A stretch of DNA of 64,000 nucleotides. Source: Planococcus citri. Its lineage: Eukaryota; Arthropoda; Insecta; Hemiptera; Pseudococcidae. A program made the translations under genes and the position numbers. The notes beneath the pieces were generated by a model, which saw nothing but the letters and a program-made list of their open reading frames with translations, searched no databases and was not told the DNA's origin. The stretch covers positions 13,888,001 to 13,952,000 of the forward strand of contig NC_088681.1 of NCBI RefSeq assembly GCF_950023065.1. Reading direction: 5' to 3'. This document shows, piece after piece, positions 22,442 through 32,631 of the stretch. The stretch's first letter is position 1. Every line of letters starts with the position of its first letter.

Positions 22442-25400
22442 CTAAGTTGAACTTTCGAACTCAGTGATTGTTGTATTATTAGGTGTTGTCGAAGGAGATG
22501 TCTGGTCAGAAGTAGCTTCAAAAAACGATTGAACTCCTTTTGCAATGTCCTTTGAATAGTCCCGGTGAAAAGACTCTTCGGTAGTGGGGAGGATTGAACC
22601 CCAATCTGGCAGCGCAGAAAAAATGTATGTAAAACGCATCCTTTGTTCACGATTCAACAGGTTTAGTATAATAAAATTGACGCTTTTATACTTCTTCTTC
22701 GGAATATTCGTCGTATCCTCCGGTAAATCTGTATTTTCGTTATAATCGATTCTTTTGGTACGTTTTCGCATCCGCATTCGATTTTCGGCTTCCTTCCTTA
22801 GGTTTTCTCTCTCTGGCTGATCTGGGATTACTCGTGTTAGGACGATATTGAATTGTTTGCATCCTTCTGGAGTTGGATCCTTTCGAAACTTCTTCCGTAT
22901 ATGGTCGAATTCTTCCAGCTTCTCTCCTTCGTTCATCTCATCAAACGTACGTGCATTTTTCTTCTTAGGCGTTTCAATTTCTTTGATGTATTTTTCCAGG
23001 AGGTCCTTGTGTTCAGCAAATTGATATATCCGCTTACGCAAAGATCTATCGTCAAATTTAGATCGTAATTTTGGCTCTTTGCGTAAAATCTTCAGGTGGT
23101 AGAGATTTAAATAAGTCGATATTTGGCGAACGTTGATGAGGCGCCTATCATCTTTGTCTCCAATTTTCTGCACTTCGTAACAATTTCTACCGACGTGTGA
23201 TACGACCACAAATGGCCCATAACGTTTCGGATACAATTTCGTTGATGTTCCTTTATCGCTTGATGATTGTGCATGATTAGTTATCATAACTAATTCTCCT
23301 GGTTGAAATATACGTGGATCGCCGTATCGTTTGTTATGTCTTTGCTCGTTGGTTTGATGTTTTATTTCTTTTCGTTCTTTTATTAGTCGAATAAGTGCCT
23401 GGTGATTAGTCAGCGAGTCGATTCGAGTAATATCTAATTCTTCGGTGTATACAGCTTTCCTTGCCAATGCGTCAGCAGTAAAATTTCCAAAGTCGGTCTG
23501 TCGGGCATATACGTGTACTAGTTGGAATTCCTCGAATTGGTTTTTTAGATTAAGTATTTCTTCGAAAATATCCTTATGGTGTACAGGTTTATTAGCTGAA
23601 TTTTTCCATTTGTTTTCAGACCATTTGACGAAGGTGTCGTTGACAGCTGAGGTGAGATAATACGAATCCGAAATTACCCGCAGTTTTCTGACGTCGTTGA
23701 ACAGCATGATCTTCATAGCGGTGAGTAGCGCCATCGCTTCGGCGAGATTATTGGTCAACGAGTAATTAGAATTCGTGATTCTTTGTGATATGTTCTTTTT
23801 TCCTTCAGGATGCCAGCATATACCGATTCCTGCTATCGCCTTCGGTGATCCATTATCAGCGCAAGCTCCGTCGATTGAAATCCATGCGAATCCGTCTGAT
23901 GCAATTAAAACGTCATTTGGAATGTCTAATTTGTTGATGAATAACTCGTCGCTGGTAATTGACGGTGGATTTCGTTTGTCTTTTTGTTCTTGAAGTCGTT
24001 TGAGATGATATTTGGCATTAATCTTGTATTTTTCCGCAGGAAGTTCGGTGTTGAAATCGTCTATGCCCCAGGCTTCGTTTGGAGGAATGTCGACGTCATT
24101 AGGCGTGTTGTTGATTTCAGCTTCGATTTCAGCAATAAATGTACTCCATCCGTGATGGGAATAAGCTCCGTCTGAACAGGTATTCATCTTGATTCTCAAT
24201 CGCTGACCAATATCTCTCATCGCCCTTTCGACTAAATTCGACTGTGGGTTATAAGCTGTAGAATGGCTGAGTTTAATTTTGTATTTTTTCATTAGGTCCT
24301 TCCACAGGGTATTCGTGAATTGAGTCGCATTGTCGGTTACGATTCTGGCTATTTTCAATCCTTTTTGTTCTATATGGTTGATGACGGGTTCCATCGCCTC
24401 GACTACTGTTTCTTGCTTTATGTCCAGCAGTGTACGAATCCATGTTTTTCCAGTCAGGACGTCCTTTGAAACAAGTAGGTATCTCGGCTGGTCCGAATAA
24501 TTGGCGATTGGTCCCAGTATGTCGACAGAAACGACATTTCCTAATCCGTGTGAAACAACTCGGGCATATTCGATTGGTTTCTTTTCGGAATAAATCTTAT
24601 TCGCTTTGCAGTGCAAACACTCTCCAGTTATGAATCGAATATAATATTTCGCATTTGCTGAATAATATAGACGTCGAAAAATCGTCTCGAGTTTGTTAGC
24701 ACCGACATGTCCGTATACTTCGTGTAGGAATAGGATTAAGTCCTTGAATAATTCGTCTGGAATTACAGGTACTCTGACGTCATCTGGGTACTGATACATT
24801 AATATTTCTCTTCCTTGGAAGTTGTCGATCGAAAATTTCTTCGCTAAATTGCTCTCGATCGTTCGTCCGGTGATCGTTAATTCATTATTAGGTGTTTTTA
24901 GTCGACGAATGATGTTTGAGCATTTCATATCTCGACATTGTATCTGGTCTAATCTCTGTAAATATTCGTGTAGCTGTCGCTTGATGCGTGTTGGTAAGTC
25001 GTCATCATTTTTTGTAAAGTTTGCCCAGCTCATCGAATTTAGCGTCAATTCAGGTGCCTGTACTCCAAACCATTTCTTATGTCGTTTTCGAAGATCGTAG
25101 ATAAGGTCGTAACAGTTGAATAATGTTATCCATCCAGCTGCCTTTCTGTGTATTTCGGCGATCGTTTCAAATTTATTTACAACCGATAACAAGTCGCTGC
25201 GTACATGTATCGTTCTTCCGTGTACCCATAGCTGAAGTTTTTTAAGACTCTTCGCGAGATTGTACATTTCTCTCTCAACTAAGGTGTATTTCTTCTGATG
25301 CGGTTTGAAACTATGGCTGGTGTACATAATTATTTCATCGTTGTTTTCGTAATTCTGATACAATACCGCATTCATGGCATCCGTCGAGGTATAGGTGTAT

Positions 25401-28228
25401 AAATATAGGTCGATATGGTGTCGTGGTGAAACTAGTGAAAAATCTCTCGTGTATTCACTGATCAATAATTCGACTGCTTCATCTTGTCTAGGACCCCATT
25501 CAAAAGGTACATTCTCGCAGGTCAGTTCATATAGCGGTGCGACAATTTGTTGGTATGATGGAATAAAACGGCGGTATAATCCGGTAAGTCCGATGAGTTC
25601 CAATATTTGGATTCGATCTTTTAATTGGAATTTTCCTTTCTTCGTGTGTTTCGCAATATAGTTGTTGAATTTTTCGATTTTACATGATTGCTTCGAAATT
25701 GTGTGAGGACCAAGGTCGAATCCAAGATGTTCAGTTTTATTCTTGAAAAACATGGTCTTTTTGGCGTTCAATCGCAAATTGTGTTTGCGTAAAATCGTCA
25801 ATACGATGATAATTAATTCCAACATTCTTTCAAAAGTTGCCGCCCGTAACAGCAGATCGTCGACGTATTTGGTAATTCCTGGAATATCTGGTATGATCTC
25901 ATTGATCATGTTGACGAAATAGGCCGATGAAATCTTCAGTCCATACGGTAATCGAATAAATTGGAAGACTCGTCCGTCAACCTGGAAGGCACAATATTTT
26001 CTCGAGGTTTCCGCCAAAACTAGCTGCCAGAATCCAGCTACAAAATCTAAACTGCTGAATAAAATCGCATCTGGCTCGTCGGTGATAATTCGATCCAAAA
26101 GTCCCGCTTCGTTATAGTTATTATCGAGTATTGGATTGAGATCAGCCACTGGGTTTAAGCAAACTCGTATTTCTCCCGATTTCTTGACGTTTACGACGAT
26201 CGGATTGATATAGGTGCTATTAGATGGTTCTATGACATTGGTCGCTAGCATTACTTGGAGTTCTTTTCTTAGATCGTCAATAAGTTTTCTTGAAGGATTG
26301 TATTTTGCCCCTCGAAACTTTATTTCTTTTTCAGGAATGTTGAATAGTAATTTCACCTTGTCTCCGGTGTACTTTCCTGGAAATTTTGAGAAAACGTCTT
26401 GAAATACCCATAGTTTTTCGTAGGCCTCTTGTGCCTGTTCTTTGGTGATCCTTTTTCCGGTGACGGCATCGTCTAAATCTTCTTTTAATCGTTGAATGAA
26501 AATTTCCGATCCGTCGTCGTAGACTCCTTCGGGTAGTTTATTGTAATTTATCCAGGTATTGGTCTGTCTTAAGATATCGTCCATTTCGTCGGCGTATTCA
26601 TTTTTCATATGTGCATACGATAATACCAGTCGATCCTTATATTGTTCCGGTTTCATGAATTCCAATATTTCCACTTCTGCATCCTTACTCGGTTGACACA
26701 TAGCAAAATTCTCTGTCATTCGTAGGTCAATACCCAAATATCGCATCGATTGTGTTCCGATTAAAAATGTTTGGTTGCAATCTTCCAGGACATAAAACGG
26801 GATCTTCAAGGCATGTTTTCCGAAATGGAGAGTCGGTACGATGACGTAATTTGCTGTCCGAGCTTCGATGTTATTTGCCAGTACACATACGGCTGGGTGT
26901 TCGAGTTCAATATAGTCGACGTCATCAGAATGCTTCTCAATTATAAGAAATGCTGTTTCTTCGGATATCACGTTCGGAATTGCCCCAGAGTCGAGTTGGG
27001 CTGGATATTGAGTATTACCAAGTCGTAATGGAACGACGCAGGTGAATGACTCCAATTCCGGCTGGAATAGCTGTGATTTTATGTTGATGTCTGCTTCTGA
27101 TTCTTTCGTTGGTATTTTAGGGAGCGTCGAGATGTCGATTTTATCTTCCGAATCTATGGTCGATACGGCAATTCTATTTACAATTCCAATAGTGTTGATG
27201 GTCATTGGTTGATGAGAACTTTCAATATGGTCGTCGAGTGATTCAGGATCGTCAGACGAAATTTCTTCAATGGCAATATATTCGGTTTCGGATTCATATG
27301 TGTATTCGTCATTTTCGATCGGTGGTATTAATTTTATTAGCTGATCACGAGACGTCTGATTTAGTTCTTTCATATATTGCAGCGCAGCTTCCTTATCTGG
27401 AGATGACAACACATCGTGGATCATCCTTAAAGAATTGACTGGTATAAGATGAATTTGTCCATGGGGAATCGACACGTATGCATCGAGTTCCTTTTCCATA
27501 ATTTCCGGTACGCAGATGACATCTCGTTTAACAATAATTCGATGTTCTGGACTACAATATACGTATAATAAGTCACCAATTAAATCTCTCACATATGTAG
27601 TGAATGTGGGAGTACCTGTCGGATCGTTCATGTCAAAGCAGTCCATATTAGGTAATATCATATCGTTGGTATCCCTTGCAATTATTAGTTGATGGTTATT
27701 TTCGAAATTTGTATCGTAATACAGGAGTTTCAATGCAGCATCGATCAGTAGTCGGACCTGATATTTATCGCAAATCGTCTTGAAGATGCACAAAAATTCG
27801 TACCAGCGATTAATAGTGATTGTTGATGCTGACGGAATTTTCGGTATTGTGGCCAGAAATAGGACGAGTATGTCATCGAAATTTTTACTGGCAATTGTAC
27901 CAAGTATTTTATCGAGTAGTTTTTCCACAAATTTCGCGCTCATATATTCGTTGTTTAATTCGAAATGAGCCAACGAGATTAACGCGTTTCTCTTGGTAGA
28001 ATCGACGTTTTCGATATTTTCAGCGATATCTCGGAGAGTCAGTCCACAGTTGAGGTATATTGGGTAATCGTCGTCAATATCGGTGAAAATGTTTTTGATG
28101 AAATATGCCAAATCGTCGCCAATGAATTCGTAATCGTCGAGCGGGGTCTTTCTTACAACATTATCATACTCCACTGTATCTATATTTACAGAGAGGTTCC
28201 CTCCGCATTCGCAGAGGGGTTCATCAAG
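22442..28228 (-). CDS. Pol polyprotein: protease, RT, degenerate RNase H, integrase with inserted RNase H
   Basis: Read in the -1 frame after gag from 28228, 1928 residues. Numbers below count from the codon at 28174. 1-370: no known domain. Aspartic protease DSGA at 395. Reverse transcriptase about 625-820 with LPYGLKIS and YVDD (770). First RNase H about 920-1000 with the catalytic Asp position replaced (YTYTSTDAM). Integrase: zinc finger H1151, H1156, C1186, C1189; core D1218, D1281, E1316 (35-residue spacing). Second RNase H about 1425-1575 with D1435, E1479, D1503, D1568 and Arg where RNase HI usually has His. GPY/F-like tail about 1615-1690 (KRYGPFVVV). 1700-1910: basic, unknown. There are no internal stops, so the enzyme part looks intact. 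It makes and integrates the element's cDNA in a gag-derived particle. The last codons overlap nothing; the next gene starts 213 nt on. Confidence 0.93.
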   Translation of the reverse strand, partial: LDEPLCECGGNLSVNIDTVEYDNVVRKTPLDDYEFIGDDLAYFIKNIFTDIDDDYPIYLNCGLTLRDIAENIENVDSTKRNALISLAHFELNNEYMSAKFVEKLLDKILGTIASKNFDDILVLFLATIPKIPSASTITINRWYEFLCIFKTICDKYQVRLLIDAALKLLYYDTNFENNHQLIIARDTNDMILPNMDCFDMNDPTGTPTFTTYVRDLIGDLLYVYCSPEHRIIVKRDVICVPEIMEKELDAYVSIPHGQIHLIPVNSLRMIHDVLSSPDKEAALQYMKELNQTSRDQLIKLIPPIENDEYTYESETEYIAIEEISSDDPESLDDHIESSHQPMTINTIGIVNRIAVSTIDSEDKIDISTLPKIPTKESEADINIKSQLFQPELESFTCVVPLRLGNTQYPAQLDSGAIPNVISEETAFLIIEKHSDDVDYIELEHPAVCVLANNIEARTANYVIVPTLHFGKHALKIPFYVLEDCNQTFLIGTQSMRYLGIDLRMTENFAMCQPSKDAEVEILEFMKPEQYKDRLVLSYAHMKNEYADEMDDILRQTNTWINYNKLPEGVYDDGSEIFIQRLKEDLDDAVTGKRITKEQAQEAYEKLWVFQDVFSKFPGKYTGDKVKLLFNIPEKEIKFRGAKYNPSRKLIDDLRKELQVMLATNVIEPSNSTYINPIVVNVKKSGEIRVCLNPVADLNPILDNNYNEAGLLDRIITDEPDAILFSSLDFVAGFWQLVLAETSRKYCAFQVDGRVFQFIRLPYGLKISSAYFVNMINEIIPDIPGITKYVDDLLLRAATFERMLELIIIVLTILRKHNLRLNAKKTMFFKNKTEHLGFDLGPHTISKQSCKIEKFNNYIAKHTKKGKFQLKDRIQILELIGLTGLYRRFIPSYQQIVAPLYELTCENVPFEWGPRQDEAVELLISEYTRDFSLVSPRHHIDLYLYTYTSTDAMNAVLYQNYENNDEIIMYTSHSFKPHQKKYTLVEREMYNLAKSLKKLQLWVHGRTIHVRSDLLSVVNKFETIAEIHRKAAGWITLFNCYDLIYDLRKRHKKWFGVQAPELTLNSMSWANFTKNDDDLPTRIKRQLHEYLQRLDQIQCRDMKCSNIIRRLKTPNNELTITGRTIESNLAKKFSIDNFQGREILMYQYPDDVRVPVIPDELFKDLILFLHEVYGHVGANKLETIFRRLYYSANAKYYIRFITGECLHCKANKIYSEKKPIEYARVVSHGLGNVVSVDILGPIANYSDQPRYLLVSKDVLTGKTWIRTLLDIKQETVVEAMEPVINHIEQKGLKIARIVTDNATQFTNTLWKDLMKKYKIKLSHSTAYNPQSNLVERAMRDIGQRLRIKMNTCSDGAYSHHGWSTFIAEIEAEINNTPNDVDIPPNEAWGIDDFNTELPAEKYKINAKYHLKRLQEQKDKRNPPSITSDELFINKLDIPNDVLIASDGFAWISIDGACADNGSPKAIAGIGICWHPEGKKNISQRITNSNYSLTNNLAEAMALLTAMKIMLFNDVRKLRVISDSYYLTSAVNDTFVKWSENKWKNSANKPVHHKDIFEEILNLKNQFEEFQLVHVYARQTDFGNFTADALARKAVYTEELDITRIDSLTNHQALIRLIKERKEIKHQTNEQRHNKRYGDPRIFQPGELVMITNHAQSSSDKGTSTKLYPKRYGPFVVVSHVGRNCYEVQKIGDKDDRRLINVRQISTYLNLYHLKILRKEPKLRSKFDDRSLRKRIYQFAEHKDLLEKYIKEIETPKKKNARTFDEMNEGEKLEEFDHIRKKFRKDPTPEGCKQFNIVLTRVIPDQPERENLRKEAENRMRMRKRTKRIDYNENTDLPEDTTNIPKKKYKSVNFIILNLLNREQRMRFTYIFSALPDWGSILPTTEESFHRDYSKDIAKGVQSFFEATSDQTSPSTTPNNTTITEFESST

Positions 28229-30186
28229 TTTTTTGAAGCCTCGGTAGGTTGAATTCGATATTCTTCTCCGTGTCTATTTTGCAATTCGTCGAACATTCTT
28301 GCTGCTTCTTCGAAACTGGTCGTTGAAGGATCGAAAGTTATTGTGTTGACGGTTTGTTTAGTTGCAGGTCGTGTATTGCGGGTAGTATCTTGAATTACGT
28401 TCTCCTTAGATATATTGTTCGAATTGGATGCCCCGGTGGACTGAGTATTTGGGTTACGAATTGGCCGCGCATTATGAGATGGATTTTCGAATCGTCCGGT
28501 GATTGGATTCCTTGCCCAGTTCGACATCATCGGTGGATCTTTAACTTGGAATGGATCATCGGCGTATTCTTCATGACGTGTTAAGTCCAATAATTTCTTC
28601 TCAAATAACGCTCGGTTTTCCTTGATCTCTGTTGTAAAATGATATTTTAGGCTATTCGGCAGTTTCATGAGAATTCCGTTGACTATGGTGTCATCTGGAA
28701 GATCAGTATCGCATAAAATCTGGAACCATTTTAACAATTCTAATCCAAGTTGAATTGACGATCGGTTGTCGATATTTAGGTTGAGGAAATGGTTATAGGC
28801 GTTGGCTTGTTGAACTCCATCCCAGACTCGTCGAATGAATGCATCTCTGTAGGCGTAATATCCTTCATCGAAATTGGCTGAATTCTTCCAGGTTAATCCG
28901 ATATCGCTTTGAATTATTTGTTCAAGCTGTAGGCAAAATTCGTATTCGCTGGCTTGATGCATTTCCATATATCGTTCGAATTTCTGGAGAAAATTCATGA
29001 CTTCGTATTTGTTGCTGTTGTTATAACAAATTCCATAATCCATTAAGTGTTTCGGTTTCACTTGACTTTGGGTATTGGCAAATCGAATATTGTATCGAAG
29101 TCTTCTTTGACGAAAGGTCCTTTGCGGCGCAATTGGCGGTTGCATATCAGGCATCATTCTTGGGTTTTCGTGTCGAATTGTCGGTGGTGGTATATTCATC
29201 GTATTAGATGGTCGAAAGTGTCCATTATTTCTCGGTATTACTGGCTCTTCGTATGTATTTTCCGGATGTCGGGTTGGATTATTCACCATATTTCCATTTC
29301 TGCGTTCATGTTCCCGTAGTCGAATGTCATCCAAACAGGTAATGATTTGGTTCATAGTATCCCGGAGACTTCTTTGTTCCATGATGATCATAGCGTCGTT
29401 GCGGTTTAATGATTTTAACATATTCGCATTTGCCGAAAATTTTGCGGTAACTTTTCCAAAATTTTCTCGCATATTATTGGTGATTGATTCATGGTCTTTA
29501 AGTCGGTCTTCCTGGAATGATTGACAGAAATCACGGAAATCAGCGCGGGTCACAGTGAGTCCGGATTCAGTCCCTCTGATCCTTTCTTGGACGTTGTGAA
29601 ACCTCATATCTGTCGCATTTTTCTCCGCTTTCATCCATTTGATCACTCCAGCTGTGTGGTCGAGTCTCGGTGAGAAATCATCCATTGGAAGAATGTATTC
29701 GACGGTTGATGGATTCGGAAACTCCGCTTCGTGATTGAGTGGATCGAAACAGTAATTTCGTCTTGGTCTTGGCTCATTTGGCAAATCTGATATCTCCTGG
29801 CTACCTGAATTTCCATTATTCGACGAACTTCTCGTATCGTTGGAGTTGGTTCTGAATCGTCGTAAATGTGGCGGTGGAAGTGGTACATCGAAAGTTGGAG
29901 ATGTTTCGTAGATATTGTTCCAATATTCAACTTCGGGTACTCCGCGTTCAAATTCGTAATTCCTCGGCGGTAAGGCTTATCCTTCGGCCGTCTGCTCTCT
30001 TCTTAATTGATATTTGTGATAATTGGCAGCATTTTCGATTTGCGGGTCCATTACATGTCTTGGAAGTGGCTGGAAATCGTTCATCCTTCTGGCTGGTAAG
30101 CGAACTCGTCCATTCTCGGCTGGACTGCTCATATTAGCTGTCTGGTTGGTCGATGGTCCATTATGTTGATACGTATTTGGAAACAT
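28186..30186 (-). CDS. Gag protein, interrupted by in-frame TAA
   Basis: ATG 30186 opens 69 codons ending in TAA at 29977-29979. The same frame then stays open to the stop at 28186-28188 with no early ATG, so gag is best read as one gene of about 665 sense codons with an ochre stop. Counting from 30186: a Pro/Asn-rich N-terminus, a helical or coiled-coil part at about 175-295, a Pro/Arg-rich linker, and a capsid-like helical domain at about 384-539 resembling Ty3-type gag (NKYEVMNFLQKFERYM, then LELLKWFQIL). No CCHC zinc knuckle is present. The gene ends 39 nt after the frameshift heptamer. The stop is either a mutation of this copy or a readthrough codon; downstream gag shows no other damage. 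Confidence 0.8.
28199..28234 (-). promoter_or_regulatory. -1 ribosomal frameshift signal between gag and pol
   Basis: Heptamer A AAA AAC (28234-28228) is in the gag frame as X XXY YYZ. After a 9-nt spacer comes a hairpin (28218-28199) with arms CCCTCTGC and GCGGAGGG around a GAAT loop: 8 pairs, one of them T-G. The -1 frame is open from here through pol, while gag stops 39 nt after the heptamer. This is the retroviral arrangement that sets the gag to gag-pol ratio. Confidence 0.92.
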
Positions 30187-31747
30187 TTTTCAAAATCGTC
30201 GATGTACCAGAAAATACCAAATTATCGTCAGCTTTAGGATTATTAATGTAACTAAACAGCTTTTTTCGAGTGATAAATTGTAATTTTCCACAGGTTGTTG
30301 CAGGGAGTCGTAATAATCCTCTAATAACTGGAAAATGTAATCGAGATAGAAATAAAGCGTCAAATTGAAAAATATCAGTTGACAAAATAGCAATGAATTT
30401 GTCCAGAGGAAAATCCACATACAATTATAAGTTGTGAATTATCGATGTTTCCTTGGGAAGAGGTAATCTATCTCAAATATCGTCCGTTATAAGTTGGAGT
30501 ATAAGCTGAGTAATAATACGAGCCTTATTTTACAGATGCGAAATGACCAGTTCGATTATAAGGTGAATAATCAAGTTGTCCGGAGGAGCGCAAGAAATAT
30601 AATGAAATCTATAAATGGAACGCTTCACATTTTCGTCGAAATGTGTTGAAAATAGTGGCTGGGACAGTGTGCGCGGAGGGGAGGGTATTGATGCGCGAGC
30701 ACATAACCTTCAATCCGGTCGTAGCAGCGGCGTTGCGGTATGGTGGGGGGAGGTGTAACGGGTGTTCGTGTCGTTGACGCTGGTGACTCATACCCCTCTC
30801 CACCCGCTGCTTTATCCATCACAATGAATCTTGTCGAAGTGTGAAAGTTCGTCGAATCGTGAAAATTTGTCAAATCGTGAAATATTGGTTTATCTTTGTC
30901 GATCAACTTAGAAAATTTTCGCTCAAAAAAATACTAGATCGTGTTTATAAGTTGAAAGAATACGAGTTTTCCATGTAACAAATTCTCATTCGTGCTAATC
31001 GTACAGATCAAACGGTGTATTTATAAGATGATCGAGCTGATTGATGTCTCTCCCAATTCGGCAAAATGGATATAAGCTGCCCCAAAATCGAGTATTTTCA
31101 AGGAATCGGCGAAAAAATCTCCTCTTGGGTGGACAATTCGATTTTGAGTGAGTACTAATTTCGATAGATGCGTTTAGATACATCAAATATGGGACTCATA
31201 TCAGTGAAATTAGTTTAAATTGAATTCTGTTTGATTCGTGTTATAAGTTGAACAGAATTATCGTTTCTTTTTTCACGTTTTAAAACATTCGGTAGCCGTT
31301 TCGTCAAAATCAAACGCTTTGGATTCGTATTTTTTCGGCTATAGAACTTTGAATATTCGTAGTTTCATCAGTTGAAGCATCGATGTATACGGTCGACGTG
31401 ATTAAATACAAATATTGTTGTTTCGGCTTTGAACGTTATTCATCTATTCTGATTTGCAAATTGGTATTGGTATTAGGATAGTTTATCAGGTCGTATTTCC
31501 AAAATCTTCGTATAAGTTGAAAATAAACTATCAGTATTCCGTGTAGTGTTGATCTTCACAAATCGTGGTGTTATTAGATGAATTCTTTCGTGTTTATCGC
31601 TGAAATATGGAATATTTTTCCATGCGCGGTGTTAAAAAAAAATACATGTGACTCGATCCAAATTTTTCCAATTATTTCGTATTCGTGTATATCAACGTAG
31701 TCGCGTACTTACGTCAATAGGCCGAAACTGAAATATATTAATTGGTA
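30187..31747 (-). other. Untranslated leader before gag
   Basis: More than a third of the dispersed TTATAAG motifs lie here and in the following segment. A sense donor TTGAC-GTAAGTACG (GT at 31712) could produce spliced downstream mRNAs. Overlapping frames at 30161-30424 and 30609-30906 have no recognisable features. A GC-richer patch at 30660-30790 is unexplained. Confidence 0.5.
31150..31212 (-). promoter_or_regulatory. Conserved non-coding block, copy 1
   Basis: On the plus strand AATTTCGATAGATGCG, then TATGGGACTC and ATCAGTGAAATTAGT align with the blocks at 22231-22303 and 13946-14025. A shorter related CAAATATGGGG is at 32550-32565 in the first 80 nt after the primer binding site. Confidence 0.5.
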
Positions 31748-32158
31748 TTAATGAGGAGAATCGATTATGTTTTTATGAAGAGATGTATCGATGGAAGCTA
31801 ATGATATGCGTAGATTTTCTCCACAATGGCCATAGGAAAGAAATCTGTATAGTATGATTGCTTTTTCGATCTTCTCCACACCTAATACGTGTCTTAGTGT
31901 AATAGGATTTTTTAGTATTCGATCACTCCTAACACAGAGATCGATTACTCGTGTTCTCATCATATAAAGTTCTTCGTGCTCCACTTGACTTTCACCCGAT
32001 ATCGTCGAAGTAAATCCATAAGCAAATAATATATCGATGAATAAATGAATTTTCCTGAATTGTAATTTATTTTGAGGGTCGTAATCATCATTCCACGAAC
32101 GTTTTGCTACGTAATTCATGATGTTATGAGCTGAATATGTGTGGTTCGAGATCTCCAT
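31748..32158 (-). CDS. Hypothetical leader ORF (136 aa)
   Basis: ATG 32158 lies about 450 nt after the primer binding site, before gag. The 136-residue product is soluble-looking with a helix-prone middle (KLQFRKIHLFIDILF) and no recognised motif. The sense GTAAGT donor at 31712 lies just past its stop. It may be a true upstream ORF of the genomic RNA or chance; length alone gives modest support. Confidence 0.4.
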   Translation of the reverse strand: MEISNHTYSAHNIMNYVAKRSWNDDYDPQNKLQFRKIHLFIDILFAYGFTSTISGESQVEHEELYMMRTRVIDLCVRSDRILKNPITLRHVLGVEKIEKAIILYRFLSYGHCGENLRISLASIDTSLHKNIIDSPH

Positions 32159-32603
32159 GATAAGGCAATTAACGTCGTTTATAAGATGATTGAAAATTTC
32201 GGGAGCCGTTCTAGGAATGATCGCATTGAAGAAATATTCTCATCTTGATCGTGAATTTAGTTGGAACTATTCACGGATTTCGGCTTGGATTAAATTCAGA
32301 AATATCCGTACAGAATTAAAGATGTAATTATCAGGAATAATTAAGTTGAATTATCCGTTATCTCCGAACGTTCTGAATTTCGTTATTAATGATCGATTTT
32401 AATTAAAGTCGCAATTAACCGAACTAATGATCGAATCAATTAGTCGTTATAATCGATCTTCCAAGCGCCAGCTTCATTATAAGATGTATCGTGATTTTTT
32501 CATTATAAGATGCTATAAGATGAAAACAAATCCTCATGCCCCATTGATATCTTATCAAATATGGGGTCCTGGGCCCAAATGTGGTTCATAGGTTCGAGCA
32601 ACT

Positions 32604-32624
32604 CGAGCCCCACGTTGGGCGCCA
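32604..32624 (-). other. Primer binding site, tRNA-Lys(CTT) type
   Basis: Seven nt inside the 5' LTR, the sense strand reads TGGCGCCCAACGTGGGGC followed by TCG. This is complementary to the 3' end of eukaryotic tRNA-Lys(CTT), which ends GCCCCACGTTGGGCGCCA. It proves the minus-strand orientation and the primer for first-strand synthesis. Confidence 0.93.
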
Positions 32625-32631
32625 AAATTTC

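Noticed and set aside
22575..22620. GGTTCAATCC resembling a tRNA B box near the pol 3' end
   Set aside because: It lies in an open coding frame, no tRNA cloverleaf can be formed around it, and the T-stem does not pair.
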